NCBI GenBank assembly: GCA_008364785.1
Contig: VTTJ01000001.1
Coordinates: 186,001-250,000 of the forward strand
Length of the DNA stretch: 64,000 nucleotides
Source: Bacillus sp. BGMRC 2118
Lineage (GTDB): Bacteria; Bacillota; Bacilli; Bacillales; SA4
Direction of reading: 5' to 3'
The notes beneath the pieces were generated by a model. The model was not told the DNA's origin. It searched no databases and saw only the letters and a list, made by a program, of their open reading frames with translations. Position numbers and translations under genes: made by a program. Within the stretch, counting starts at the first letter, position 1. Each line of letters starts with the position of its first letter. Positions 45,034-53,824 of the stretch are shown here, in pieces.

Positions 45034-45894
45034 TTAAAAATCTTTCATCATATACACTTGCTTAGCGATTGACGTAAATCCGATCTTTATAAAGAACTCA
45101 TATGTCTCCTGACTATCTGTAACAGGTAAATTAGGAATGACAACACGGAGCTCATTTGATTCATCAAACATGTAGTGAAGGAAACTTTTTATAACCTCGT
45201 CTCGATCATGAGATATTGCTTCACACTGGAACAATACTGTACCGACGTGTTTTCCACCTGCATCATAAGAGTGGCGGTAATACGCATATCCGACTATCTC
45301 TTTATTCGCATCTAATGCAACAATCACATCAGCACCTTTTGCACTATTCCAATGTGTTTGCCAAGGATTCATCCCTTTATAAAAGGAAATTGATTCTAGC
45401 TGACTAGCAGGAATTGAGTTTATCACATAGTTTGATTCAAGCTCTACACCTATATTTCCTTTATGCTCTAAATAATGAAGCTCATCAATGACTTTATATC
45501 CTAAACTTTTATAAAGTGATATTGCCTTTTCGTTATCATAAATAGCTTCTAGTGTTGCAATTTCAACACCTTCTTGTTTATATAACGTAAACAATTCCTC
45601 CATAAGTAGTTTTCCAACGCCTTGATGACGATAATTTTTCGCGACAGCCGTTCCACCATTCCACGCTACTTTTTTACCATTGATCATTCTACTTCCACTA
45701 AGTACGATTCCAATAGGATTATCAGATGAATAGGCAACAAGAGATAGGCTTGGTGATAACCCTTCTGATACGAGCCTTGTTAAAAAGCTATCCATATCCA
45801 TTTGCACTGGAGCAGAATATCCTTCAAATCCATCGTTCCAAGCTTTTAGGATATCGTCTAATGAACATTGAGAAAGTCGTTTTATTGTAATCAC
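45034..45894 (-). CDS. Two-domain GNAT acetyltransferase
   Basis: 286 residues. The N-terminal GNAT domain has the acetyl-CoA loop AKNYRHQGVGKLLMEELF and NEKAISLYKSLGYKV. The C-terminal half (from about residue 160) looks like a second, degenerate GNAT domain (VALDANKEIVGYAYYRHSYD and a final YEFFIKIGFTSI). The GTG at 45894 is preceded by GGAGGTG at six bases. The upstream gap to the Eis-like gene consists almost wholly of repeat B1. Confidence 0.8.
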   Translation of the reverse strand: MITIKRLSQCSLDDILKAWNDGFEGYSAPVQMDMDSFLTRLVSEGLSPSLSLVAYSSDNPIGIVLSGSRMINGKKVAWNGGTAVAKNYRHQGVGKLLMEELFTLYKQEGVEIATLEAIYDNEKAISLYKSLGYKVIDELHYLEHKGNIGVELESNYVINSIPASQLESISFYKGMNPWQTHWNSAKGADVIVALDANKEIVGYAYYRHSYDAGGKHVGTVLFQCEAISHDRDEVIKSFLHYMFDESNELRVVIPNLPVTDSQETYEFFIKIGFTSIAKQVYMMKDF

Positions 45895-45919
45895 ATTAAA
45901 CACCTCCACTTTTTAGAAA

Positions 45920-46094
45920 GGCTCTTTTCGTAAACATTGTTGCTATATAACAAAAAAGTCGTCCTTAATCGCTCAAGACAGTGAACCAATCTCTTACTAT
46001 TGACGAAAAGATGCCCCGAAACCTTGAGACTTCCGTGCTTCTCGTTTTTTCCGAAAACAACACTATATGCGAAAACAACCTTTAGAAAAGAGTC
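45920..46094 (-). repeat. Family B repeat, copy B1
   Basis: A 175-bp element with imperfect terminal inverted repeats: GACTCTTTTCTAAAGGTTGT at one end and the complement of GGCTCTTTTCGTAAACATTG at the other. The interior GTTTCGGGGCAT, GTCAATAGTAAGA and TTGAGCGATTAAG recur in B3. It fills the gap between two acetyltransferase genes, and its right end encodes the last codons and stop of the Eis-like gene. Confidence 0.75.
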
Positions 46095-47323
46095 ATACAC
46101 ATTGGTTTTGATTCCATTTTGAAAATAGAGGAAAGTAATTCTACATACTGAGGGGACGAAACCTGCACCTTACCATAACGGTACAACGATAAAAATTCTA
46201 CACTTCCCATCAACAATGACGAAAAACTAGACATATCTAATGTGACTTGTATTTCTGCCTCTTCGCAAGTACTCATAAATAGTTGCCTCTCTTTTACGGA
46301 TAAATAAAACTCTCGAGTTTCTTTCATGAACGAATCAATAACAGATATTTTTACGTTGCATGCCATCGCTTCTACATACTTTCCCTCTAATAACTGTGAT
46401 ACATCGTTGATTCGATACATAATCCCCACACCGGACGTATGACTTTCATGATAGACCGATGGAATCATTTCATTTGTATGATTTCGAGGATCTTGAAGTA
46501 TATGATAAAAAGATTCATCCTGTGTGTTCAGAACAATTCGATTGACTTGATCCCCTTGAGATTGAAGAAATGATTGAAGTGCTAGTAAACCTTCAGGGGA
46601 ATTGTAGATCATTTCATCGATAACCAAGTTGTTTAAACAAAAATTCGTATCACTCATTTTTTTAAACGTAAAGCACATATAGGAATCTAGTACTTGATCA
46701 TTATAGAAAGCTATGACTCTTTTACCTGGATCATTCAATAACCGTTTCATCTCAAACGATTGCTTATACATCATTCCATGCTGACGAGATGCAAACGTAT
46801 TAAAACAGTTGAATAATTGTTCACTTTCATCGTTGCCCACAAACCTTATTTTTTCCTTTTCCCCCTCATTAGCTAGTGCATCAGGCAAAATATGATACTG
46901 ATTCATTTTCGTTCCGTATCCAAATCCCATTTTCAAATAAAAGTCTGGTCGAAAAGGATAAAGGGCAATAATCGGAATAGTAGCTTCCTTGTTCATTCTT
47001 ATAAAATATGTAATCAGGTCTTTTGCTATTTTTTCCTTCTTGTGCAATAAATCAACAGCTACAAGTCCTACTCCACCAACTTTTACGGTTTTACCTTCAT
47101 AATTCATCTCAAATGAATGAAGTCTCATACCTCCAATTAATTTACCGTTTCGAAATGCCCCATATATCTGAACGGAATTATTGTTTTCTTGTGTATCTTT
47201 ATAATGGGTAATGATTCTTTCTTTTGCATCCTTTGTATTTTCCATGATTCCTGTGTATGCATTTGTTACAATGTCGATAAAACTGCTAATTTCCTCAAGT
47301 TTTAGTTTTCGAATTTCAGTCAT
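46082..47323 (-). CDS. Eis-like GNAT N-acetyltransferase
   Basis: 413 residues of the Eis family: an N-terminal GNAT domain (GGMRLHSFEMNYEGKTV, KVGGVGLVAVDLLHKKEKIA and YPFRPDFYLKMGFGYGTKM), a second GNAT-like domain, and a C-terminal sterol-carrier-like domain ending in the free carboxylate Eis uses for catalysis. Family members acetylate aminoglycosides or protein lysines. Here the final residues MTLF and the stop come from repeat B1, so the native C-terminus has been replaced; activity may depend on this. Confidence 0.82.
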   Translation of the reverse strand: MTEIRKLKLEEISSFIDIVTNAYTGIMENTKDAKERIITHYKDTQENNNSVQIYGAFRNGKLIGGMRLHSFEMNYEGKTVKVGGVGLVAVDLLHKKEKIAKDLITYFIRMNKEATIPIIALYPFRPDFYLKMGFGYGTKMNQYHILPDALANEGEKEKIRFVGNDESEQLFNCFNTFASRQHGMMYKQSFEMKRLLNDPGKRVIAFYNDQVLDSYMCFTFKKMSDTNFCLNNLVIDEMIYNSPEGLLALQSFLQSQGDQVNRIVLNTQDESFYHILQDPRNHTNEMIPSVYHESHTSGVGIMYRINDVSQLLEGKYVEAMACNVKISVIDSFMKETREFYLSVKERQLFMSTCEEAEIQVTLDMSSFSSLLMGSVEFLSLYRYGKVQVSSPQYVELLSSIFKMESKPMCMTLF

Positions 47324-47342
47324 GAAATCACTCCTTACTAAA

Positions 47343-47500
47343 GGCTAAATTTCGTAAACATTAATGCAAATAATCAATTAAGTCATATTTAATTGCAAAA
47401 AACAGGGAAAGTATCCATTACTTTGACGAAACGATTCCCCAAAAACATGAAATCAACGTGGTACTCGCTTTAGAAAACAATAATCTGTGCGAAACCAAAT
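47343..47500 (-). repeat. Family B repeat, degenerate copy B2
   Basis: Aligned with B1 it keeps AAGGCT...TTCGTAAACATT, CATTACTTTGACGAAA, ATTCCCCAAAAACATGA, TGGTACTCG and CTGTGCGAAACCA, but has many substitutions. It lies between the Eis-like and APH-like genes. Confidence 0.5.
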
Positions 47501-47587
47501 ATAATTTATTTTAATTTTACAACACATTATATAAACTGACTAGTCATTTTAATACATATTTTAGAAAAAGAGCGAATAGCCCTTCTT

Positions 47588-48886
47588 CTAGTTATCTTTA
47601 GCAAATTCTCGCTCTTCTAATAGTGCCAATAACCATTGTGATGGTTTATTAAACTCTGATTGATCTTCAGCAAATGGTGTGAAATACAAATAGTAACTAA
47701 GTGCACGTTGAATACAGCCAAGCTGATCAGAAATAGCAAGTGCTCTCTCTAATGTTTTCTTAGGTGCAAAGGAAGACCATACTTCTAAATAGATAGATCT
47801 AAAATAGGCTACCAATTCCTTCCACTCTTCATCCGTATCATTTTCAGTCAATTCATAAAGCGAATTCCAAAATACACGTGTACTAAAGAATGGATGAGTT
47901 ACAATGGCGTCACCCCAGTCTAAAAACACAGCCGTTCCATCTACAACCTGTATATTGGCAGAATGAAGGTCACCGTGATCAATGGATTGCAGGGGTAAAA
48001 TGTGAGCCAGCTCATCACACATATTCATTAACTCTTGCTTAATACTCATTACTTTTTCTTTATCATCAGCCCCTAATCCCGTATCACACATACCTTCGAG
48101 GTGAGATGCGATTTGCTCCTTTAATAAAGCAAGGTCACGCTTCGGAACTCCTAACTCTACTAATTTTTGCACATTGTTAACTTCAGTAATTTGGAACTTC
48201 GCAAATTCACAAATTGCCTTTTCCCAAATTTCTTGATCCTTAATAGAGCGAAGTGGCGTTCCTCCAATATCATCCATCAACAACCAAGCGTTTTGTGGGT
48301 GTATGGAGAGAATTGACGTTGTCTTTCCTGGATGCCCTTCGTCTAAATACTGACTGATTTCAGGCTCATATTGTGCAGATTGACTAACTGCTTTAAAATA
48401 AACGTTCCCTTTATTAGTTGGAATTAGTTGAACAAGACTGAAATCCGTAGCCTTTACTTGCTCTATTCCTCCTGTTATAACGTATCCCTTTTTCTCCAAT
48501 TCTGTTTGTATCCAATGATACGTTTTAGCATAATAATTGCATTGAAACCAATTTGCCCGCTGACTTGGTATCTCCTTCTCCAAAAACCATTCATTCAAAA
48601 TAGCTTTCTGTTCAAAGGCATCTATTGCGCCAACATTCTCCCAAGGTAGATCACTACCATCTTGAAGTATAAACGCTTCATAAATAAAGCTAGAATCTTT
48701 TTTCCATAATTGTCTCCCAACAGCAATCTTTACTCCAAGCAATTTTGAAACTGCCTTTTGTAATGGACCGATGTTTACTTGCTTCAATGGTCCTTCCTCA
48801 ACTACTGGCAAACTATAGCCCATCTCTGAATGTACGACTAGTACCTTGTCATTCTGCTTTATTAGTATTGTTGAATTTGTTGTCAT
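47588..48886 (-). CDS. APH-like phosphotransferase with NUDIX-like N-terminal region
   Basis: 432 residues. The C-terminal two thirds form an aminoglycoside phosphotransferase-type kinase: LLMDDIGGTPLRS hinge region, catalytic loop IDHGDLHSANI, and the metal-binding AVFLDWGDAIV. The first 130 residues (ILIKQNDKVLVVHSEMG, LPVVEEGP) look like a NUDIX-type fold without its box. GGAGG lies upstream of the ATG. A promoter, a three-codon ORF and a terminator form a leader in front of it, as in drug-induced resistance genes. Substrate unknown. Confidence 0.75.
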   Translation of the reverse strand: MTTNSTILIKQNDKVLVVHSEMGYSLPVVEEGPLKQVNIGPLQKAVSKLLGVKIAVGRQLWKKDSSFIYEAFILQDGSDLPWENVGAIDAFEQKAILNEWFLEKEIPSQRANWFQCNYYAKTYHWIQTELEKKGYVITGGIEQVKATDFSLVQLIPTNKGNVYFKAVSQSAQYEPEISQYLDEGHPGKTTSILSIHPQNAWLLMDDIGGTPLRSIKDQEIWEKAICEFAKFQITEVNNVQKLVELGVPKRDLALLKEQIASHLEGMCDTGLGADDKEKVMSIKQELMNMCDELAHILPLQSIDHGDLHSANIQVVDGTAVFLDWGDAIVTHPFFSTRVFWNSLYELTENDTDEEWKELVAYFRSIYLEVWSSFAPKKTLERALAISDQLGCIQRALSYYLYFTPFAEDQSEFNKPSQWLLALLEEREFAKDN

Positions 48887-48901
48887 TTCATTTCCTCCTA
48901 T

Positions 48902-48932
48902 AATAAAAAAATCGCAGTATTCCCTGCGATTT
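48902..48932 (-). terminator. Conditional terminator in front of the APH-like gene
   Basis: On the minus strand AAATCGCAG pairs with CTGCGATTT, followed by TTTTTTTATTA. It lies 16 bases before the start codon, just upstream of the ribosome site, so it would block the gene unless bypassed. Confidence 0.85.
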
Positions 48933-49104
48933 GTGAACGAATAGATAGACGAAAAGTAAAGACAACACAGTAAAAAGGGATAGAAAAAAATACACCTTCT
49001 TACAAAAAGGTCTCTTGCGTTCGAATAAATCTATAAAAAGACATACTGATCCCGTTCACCCATCACAGAGTGTTTTTGGTAATGATGAATCTGCCAAAAA
49101 GGGA

Positions 49105-49116
49105 TTAGTTTATCAT
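49105..49116 (-). CDS. Three-codon upstream ORF (Met-Ile-Asn)
   Basis: ATG ATA AAC TAA, with AAAGGAGGT upstream. The strong ribosome site in front of an otherwise non-coding leader is hard to explain except as a ribosome-loading sensor. Confidence 0.45.
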   Translation of the reverse strand: MIN

Positions 49117-49149
49117 TGTTATAGATGACCTCCTTTAAATATTACTTTA

Positions 49150-49179
49150 ATTATAAGAATGATCTTGCAATTCCGTCAA
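49150..49179 (-). promoter_or_regulatory. SigA promoter of the APH-like gene leader
   Basis: Minus strand TTGACG (49179-49174) and TATAAT (49155-49150), 18 bp apart, about 265 bp upstream of the gene. Confidence 0.75.
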
Positions 49180-49288
49180 CTTTTTTCAATTTTGTTACAT
49201 TTTAGGAAATAAAAAGATTTGTCTTTTAACAAGAAATACAAAGTAAGTTTCTATATAAACTAGTGAAAACACCATTATTAATCCTATT

Positions 49289-49795
49289 CTAGACGACTGC
49301 AGGTGGAATTACCGCTTGCCTTTGACTGAGTTCTTGATCAATTAGTAATAGTGCAGATGGATTATCTCCGGCTAATTTTAGCCGATTCACAATGGTTTGA
49401 CTCTGTGCTTCCTCATCAATTTGTTCCCTTAGAAAATCTTGAACGATAACAGCAGCTTGTGGATCTACTTGTAAAACATATTCATAGGCTTTGCGATATG
49501 CATTCGTTACAAATTGTTCATGAGCTAACACTTTCTGAAACGTCTCCAGTGGTGAACCAAAATCACTTGGTTGAGCTGGAAGGCCACTTAATACAACAGT
49601 TCCATCCTTATTCACTACATAATCAATTAATGTAAGTAGATGCGTTCTTTCTTCGTCCGATTGTAATCGCAACCAGTTTGCCATACCTGTATAATTTAGC
49701 TTGCCCATATATGCAGACATCGCTAGGTATAAAGTTGTTGAAATATGCCCAATCTGAATTAAGTTATTCATGAGTTTCTGAAGTTCTTCATTCAA
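49289..49795 (-). CDS. Ferritin-like protein with altered ferroxidase site
   Basis: About 168 residues of the ferritin four-helix bundle: LYLAMSAYM in helix A, the ExxH pair in SDEERTHLL, Glu in LAHEQFV and Glu residues in FLREQIDEEAQ. The first ferroxidase Glu, expected seven positions before YLAM, aligns with Gly in IQIGHIST, so oxidation of Fe(II) may be impaired. The TTG at 49795 is eight bases from GAGGAG; GTG codons at 49804 and 49801 overlap that site. Confidence 0.75.
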   Translation of the reverse strand: MNEELQKLMNNLIQIGHISTTLYLAMSAYMGKLNYTGMANWLRLQSDEERTHLLTLIDYVVNKDGTVVLSGLPAQPSDFGSPLETFQKVLAHEQFVTNAYRKAYEYVLQVDPQAAVIVQDFLREQIDEEAQSQTIVNRLKLAGDNPSALLLIDQELSQRQAVIPPAVV

Positions 49796-49910
49796 TTGCA
49801 CCACTCCTCTATATCAAAACTACACACAGTTAACTTATTAAAATTTTGTGGAATTGAAACTTGTATTAATCTTAATTTATATTTATGCTCTGTTAAACCT
49901 TATTGCTGAT

Positions 49911-50040
49911 TTTCGTTCCAGGATACTCGCCGGATACCGCGGGCGGCTTCGGGAGCCTTCTCAGCGCTTCTCGCCTGCATGAGTCTCCCGAACCCGAGCT
50001 TCTCCCCCCACGAGTCTCGCGTCCTTTCACTTCAATCAAC
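49911..50040. repeat. GC-rich dispersed repeat
   Basis: About 120 bp of strikingly high GC in an AT-rich genome, including CCGCGGGCGGCTTCGGGAGC, GAGTCTCCCGAACCCGAGC and CGAGTCTCGCGTCCTTTCAC, followed by TTCAATCAAC. It resembles a GC-rich intergenic repeat I have seen in many Bacillaceae genomes. No protein is encoded. Confidence 0.65.
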
Positions 50041-50088
50041 CTGCTAAATATCAGCACTGTTCTTTAATACAGCCTATTTTTTATAGTA

Positions 50089-50249
50089 GGCTGTTTTCAC
50101 ATAGATTGTTGTTTTTTGAAAATAGGAGAAAAACACGTAAGTCTCTATGTTTCGGGGCATTTTTTTGTCACTAGTAAGAATATGTATAACTGTTCTGAGC
50201 GATTAAGATGCTTTTTTTATATATTGCAACAATGCTTACGAAAAAAGCC
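50089..50249 (+). repeat. Family B repeat, copy B3
   Basis: It shares with the complement of B1 the segments GTAAGTCTCTATGTTTCGGG (B1: GGAAGTCTCAAGGTTTCGGG), GTCACTAGTAAGAATA, TGAGCGATTAAGATG and GCAACAATGCTTACGAAAA. The left end TAGGCTG can also form a hairpin with CAGCCTA just upstream (50080-50093). Confidence 0.7.
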
Positions 50250-50304
50250 ATACAGAACTACAAAGCTGTATTTCGAAAACACCACAATCAATGAAATAAT
50301 GAAG

Positions 50305-50337
50305 TAAAAAAAACTAGAGAATTCTCTCTAGTTTTTA
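50305..50337 (-). terminator. Intrinsic terminator of trhO
   Basis: The 28-bp perfect palindrome AAAAACTAGAGA-ATTC-TCTCTAGTTTTT (50309-50336) gives a strong bidirectional terminator. Confidence 0.88.
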
Positions 50338-50341
50338 AAAG

Positions 50342-51307
50342 CTATGAACGAACTACTTCTTCATCTAATAGTGCTAGTCTCTCTTTTACTTGCTGTTCAC
50401 TCAAGTTATGTTCAATAACATAACGGTTTCTAAGATGAACTCGGCATTCATGTGTACAACCACGTAAGTGCTTGTGTTCATTTTCTTCTGATGTAATGAT
50501 TTTCTTATTACACTCAGGGTTCGCACAGTTTACATAACGCTCACATGGCTCTCCTGTGAAATGATCTCTACCTACAATTACATGCTCTGTTTGATTTATC
50601 GGGACGCTAATACGCTCATCAAACACATAGCACTGTCCATCCCAGAGCTTTCCTTGTGCTTCAGGGTCCTTTCCGTACGTTACGATTCCACCATGAAGTT
50701 GAGAAACATCCTCAAACCCCTCTTCTCGTAACCATCCAGAGAATTTTTCACAACGAATACCACCCGTGCAATAAGTGAGGATTTTTTTCCCTTCAAACAT
50801 TTCACGATTGCTTTGTATCCAATCAGGTAATTCACGGAAGTTTTTTATATCTGGTTTTACCGCACCACGAAAATGACCGATTTCGTATTCATAATCATTT
50901 CTTGCATCAATGACAACCGTATCAGGTTCATTCATTGCTTCATAAAACTCCTGTGGACTAAGGTAATTTCCTGTTATGACATTTGGATTGATATCATCCT
51001 CAAGTCTGAGCGTTACTAACTCATTTCTATGTCTGACATGCATCTTTTTAAATGCGTGTGAATCAGCTTCATCAATTTTAAACACCATATCTGCAAATCG
51101 AGGATCTTCCTTCATCGTTTTCATGTACTGGTCCGTTTGCTTGATTGTACCTGATACCGTTCCATTAATCCCTTCACTTGCTATTAAGATTCGTCCCTTT
51201 AATTCGAGCTCTTTACAAAATTTTAAATGTTGAACTGTAAATTCCTCAGGATTCTCAATTGTAACATACATATAGTAGAGTAATACTCTATAGTTAGTTG
51301 GATTCAT
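50342..51307 (-). CDS. trhO: tRNA uridine-34 hydroxylase TrhO (UPF0176, rhodanese-like)
   Basis: 321 residues. An N-terminal ferredoxin-like domain ([18 protein letters not shown]) is followed by a rhodanese domain with active-site Cys in [18 protein letters not shown], and a C-terminal cysteine cluster ([15 protein letters not shown]) that probably binds metal. TrhO makes 5-hydroxyuridine at tRNA position 34 using O2. The ATG at 51307 follows AGGTGATAGAA; the GTG at 51316 lies in that site. Upstream on the same strand is the YuzB-like gene. Confidence 0.9.
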   Translation of the reverse strand: MNPTNYRVLLYYMYVTIENPEEFTVQHLKFCKELELKGRILIASEGINGTVSGTIKQTDQYMKTMKEDPRFADMVFKIDEADSHAFKKMHVRHRNELVTLRLEDDINPNVITGNYLSPQEFYEAMNEPDTVVIDARNDYEYEIGHFRGAVKPDIKNFRELPDWIQSNREMFEGKKILTYCTGGIRCEKFSGWLREEGFEDVSQLHGGIVTYGKDPEAQGKLWDGQCYVFDERISVPINQTEHVIVGRDHFTGEPCERYVNCANPECNKKIITSEENEHKHLRGCTHECRVHLRNRYVIEHNLSEQQVKERLALLDEEVVRS

Positions 51308-51343
51308 TTCTATCACCTATGTTTTCTTTATTTTTCTTCATAA

Positions 51344-51592
51344 TTAAAGTGAATATAGTTCTAGTTCTTCTTTAATTCGATTTCGGATTAATTCAAGGCA
51401 TTCCTCTACAGTCTTAGCGAAAATCCGCTTCCCATTTACAATCGCATAAGGACTTCTGGCGCACATACCACAGAAGGATAAACAGCTGCTTTCAATCACG
51501 GCTACCTCAGGGAACTCCGATTCTATAATACTCTCAATATCTACTTGCTTTATTAAACTACCATCACAGATCTCTACAACAATAATTCCCAT
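51344..51592 (-). CDS. YuzB-like DUF1450 protein
   Basis: 82 residues. The family core SSCLSFCGMCARSPYAIVNG has three closely spaced cysteines and suggests a thioredoxin-like or iron-sulfur-type small protein. AAGGAGG lies six bases from the ATG. It is located between the pirin and trhO genes, all on the minus strand with gaps of about 30 bp, so they may be co-transcribed. Confidence 0.8.
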   Translation of the reverse strand: MGIIVVEICDGSLIKQVDIESIIESEFPEVAVIESSCLSFCGMCARSPYAIVNGKRIFAKTVEECLELIRNRIKEELELYSL

Positions 51593-51619
51593 CGTTATCC
51601 TCCTTCTTAGTATTTATTC

Positions 51620-52474
51620 TTAAACGGCAGGAGGTCCAAATTTACCTTGTTGGAAGTCACGATAAGCTTCTCTTATTTCTTCCATCGTGTTCATGACAAA
51701 CGGACCATACGGAACAATTTCTTCGCGTATTGGTGTACCTGAATAAACGAGTAATTTCGTTCTCCTGCTAGTAGATTTCAACACAAGATTGCTTCGTTTA
51801 TCACCATGTCCATTTTCATTAAACGATAAAGTCGCCACTCCATGTTTTTTAAGATTCACTTCATTTTCACCAATTGTTACTTCTCCTGACAAAACATATA
51901 AAAATGCATTATGTGTTTCCGGTAATTGATGATTATATGTGGCACCATTTGACAAAGTAATTTCAGACAAGGTGATGGGAACTAGTGAATTCATTGGGCC
52001 CTTCACTCCAGCAATATCACCAGAAAATACTCTTACTGAACCACCTTCAACTGTCACTACGGGTGCATCCTCACTGTAAACATTTTGATAACTAGTTTTC
52101 GTATTTTTTAATGCCTTAGGCAGGTTGAGCCATAATTGAAGTGTATGGGCAATATCATCCTCTACTCCTTCTTCAGCATGTCTTGCAGCCCATCCAGCAT
52201 TCATATACTGTACATCACCTGGTTCTAGAATATCTCGTCCTCCAGCATTATCAATGTGTTCCAAACGGCCATCCACTACATATGTTACAGTTTGAAAACC
52301 TCTGTGAGGATGATCTGAAAATGTACCGCGCTTAAACCAATCTTCTGCCATTAAAATGAACGGATCAAAGTCATGCCATCTATCTAATGGTAACACCCAT
52401 CCTTTTTGTATAGACGGAAATCCCATTTCTTCATACTTTACATACCAATGCTCTCTAACTTTTCGTTCTAACAT
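51620..52474 (-). CDS. Pirin family protein
   Basis: 284 residues of the two-cupin pirin fold. Metal ligands in FSDHPHRGFQTVTYVVDG and GDVQYMNAGWAARHAEE are present (pirins bind iron; some are quercetin dioxygenases). The C-terminal domain includes KLLVYSGTPIREEIVPYGPF and NTMEEIREAYRDFQQGKFG. The ATG at 52474 is six bases from AGGTG; an in-frame GTG at 52483 overlaps that site. Confidence 0.9.
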   Translation of the reverse strand: MLERKVREHWYVKYEEMGFPSIQKGWVLPLDRWHDFDPFILMAEDWFKRGTFSDHPHRGFQTVTYVVDGRLEHIDNAGGRDILEPGDVQYMNAGWAARHAEEGVEDDIAHTLQLWLNLPKALKNTKTSYQNVYSEDAPVVTVEGGSVRVFSGDIAGVKGPMNSLVPITLSEITLSNGATYNHQLPETHNAFLYVLSGEVTIGENEVNLKKHGVATLSFNENGHGDKRSNLVLKSTSRRTKLLVYSGTPIREEIVPYGPFVMNTMEEIREAYRDFQQGKFGPPAV

Positions 52475-52753
52475 CTCATTCACCTACTCTTCTATTAGTG
52501 GTGATAACGATCGTTTAATACTCAACTAAATCATTACACCATAAAAAAACATGAAAAATCAATTGAATTGCTTGTATTTCCATATGTTTCTATATATACA
52601 TTTGATATTAGTAAGAACATTTGGAAATGGACAATATATCGTAATTGAAAATTATCTCCACTTTACTACAAGGTAAAAGCATTTGTCATCAACCTTTGCA
52701 ATGAAGAAGACTACTACTTTAGTTGTAGAACATCCTAAGACAAAAGGAGGGAT

Positions 52754-53662
52754 TTATGATAAAAACTGTAGTATTTCTTCTTTCCGGGATGAATAGTACT
52801 GTTTCCCTAAATCTATTAGATGCTGTACCGATTCAAGCTCATCAAATGGAACTTCTTCACCTAACTCTGCATTAACTCGTAAATATCGATCGTTGAGGAG
52901 CAATTTACAATGATACGAAACAGATTCAGATGACAGGTGAAGTGCCAAATCTAATAATTTTGGTGTGACCTTCATGGAAGGTAAGGTAAAAGGCAACCAT
53001 TTATTAATGCCCCAATCAAGTTTTTTCTCAATTGTAAAATCTATTTTTTGTTGTCCTGTGCCTATTGATAAGATGTTAATATCATTCATTGGAATGTTAA
53101 AGTAGTGAATAGCTTCGGTCATACAAACGAGTGAAGGGTTGTTTGCCCACAGGCCACCATCAATTGATAAATATTCATTTTTAATATTATTTGGTTCAAA
53201 ATAGATGGGAGCTGAACAGGAAGATAACACGGCGTCCCATAGTAATACGTTGTCATCTTCCTGCTCTAGATTTCCGTAGTTTGATCTGTATACAAATGGT
53301 TTCCCATGGCTCAAATCAACAGCCGGTATTAATAAAGGATGCTGTATATCTTTCAGAGTTATTTCCTTGAATTCCTGCTGTAAGTATTTACGTAAAGATT
53401 CACTGCTGTATACACTACGAAATAAGCCGACTTTAGCTTGCTGTACGAAAATCTTTTGTCCATAGTTCTGATAGCCTTCAAGCACCTTGCTCATCTCAAT
53501 CTCTAAAGCACAAGAAGCAGCGATAATGGAACCCGTGCTAGTACCCGATATGCAATCAACCAATTGGTTAATTGGTTTGCCCACATCTTTTTCTATTTCC
53601 TTTAATATTGAGATGGCAAACACACCTCGAATTCCTCCACCATCAATACATAGCATTTTCAT
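52754..53662 (-). CDS. Patatin-like phospholipase
   Basis: 302 residues. The oxyanion motif DGGGIRG (residues 7-13), the nucleophile elbow GTSTGS and the catalytic Asp in DGGLWANNPS are intact, so it is probably an active lipid acyl hydrolase. The size and IDGGGIRG start recall the CapV-type effectors of CBASS antiphage systems, but no cyclase, Cap2/Cap3 or other defence gene is adjacent. GGAGA lies upstream of the ATG. Single gene. Confidence 0.85.
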   Translation of the reverse strand: MKMLCIDGGGIRGVFAISILKEIEKDVGKPINQLVDCISGTSTGSIIAASCALEIEMSKVLEGYQNYGQKIFVQQAKVGLFRSVYSSESLRKYLQQEFKEITLKDIQHPLLIPAVDLSHGKPFVYRSNYGNLEQEDDNVLLWDAVLSSCSAPIYFEPNNIKNEYLSIDGGLWANNPSLVCMTEAIHYFNIPMNDINILSIGTGQQKIDFTIEKKLDWGINKWLPFTLPSMKVTPKLLDLALHLSSESVSYHCKLLLNDRYLRVNAELGEEVPFDELESVQHLIDLGKQYYSSRKEEILQFLS

Positions 53663-53784
53663 TCTTTTCGTCTCCGCTTCTCAAATATCTATTACTTACA
53701 TCTTAGTCAATTTAATTATTTGTTACACATAAAAAAGAAGACACTACCAAATGTTGCTATACGGATGATGGACTAATATATAAT

Positions 53785-53812
53785 AAAAAAAAGAAGCTCG
53801 ATATGAGCTACT
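53785..53812 (-). terminator. Weak intrinsic terminator
   Basis: A short AGCTC/GAGCT stem followed on the minus strand by TTCTTTTTTTT, after the SRPBCC gene. Confidence 0.45.
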
Positions 53813-53824
53813 TTAATCAATTCT

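Larger units (their letters stand above)
48902..49143 (-). promoter_or_regulatory. Attenuator leader of the APH-like gene
   Basis: A leader of about 240 nt from the promoter at 49150-49179 to the terminator. It has a strong AAAGGAGGT site with a three-codon ORF, then a TTTTTGG/CCAAAAA hairpin, and GTGAACG (near 49055) whose complement CGTTCAC lies just before the terminator stem, allowing alternative pairings. No known riboswitch class was recognised. Confidence 0.65.

Noticed and set aside
45891..46100. A 69-codon frame (containing SGHLFVNSKRL and CLERLRTTF) on the minus strand
   Set aside because: It is a translation of repeat B1. A similar peptide from B3 (50116-50307) is explained by nucleotide similarity of the repeats; neither has a ribosome site.
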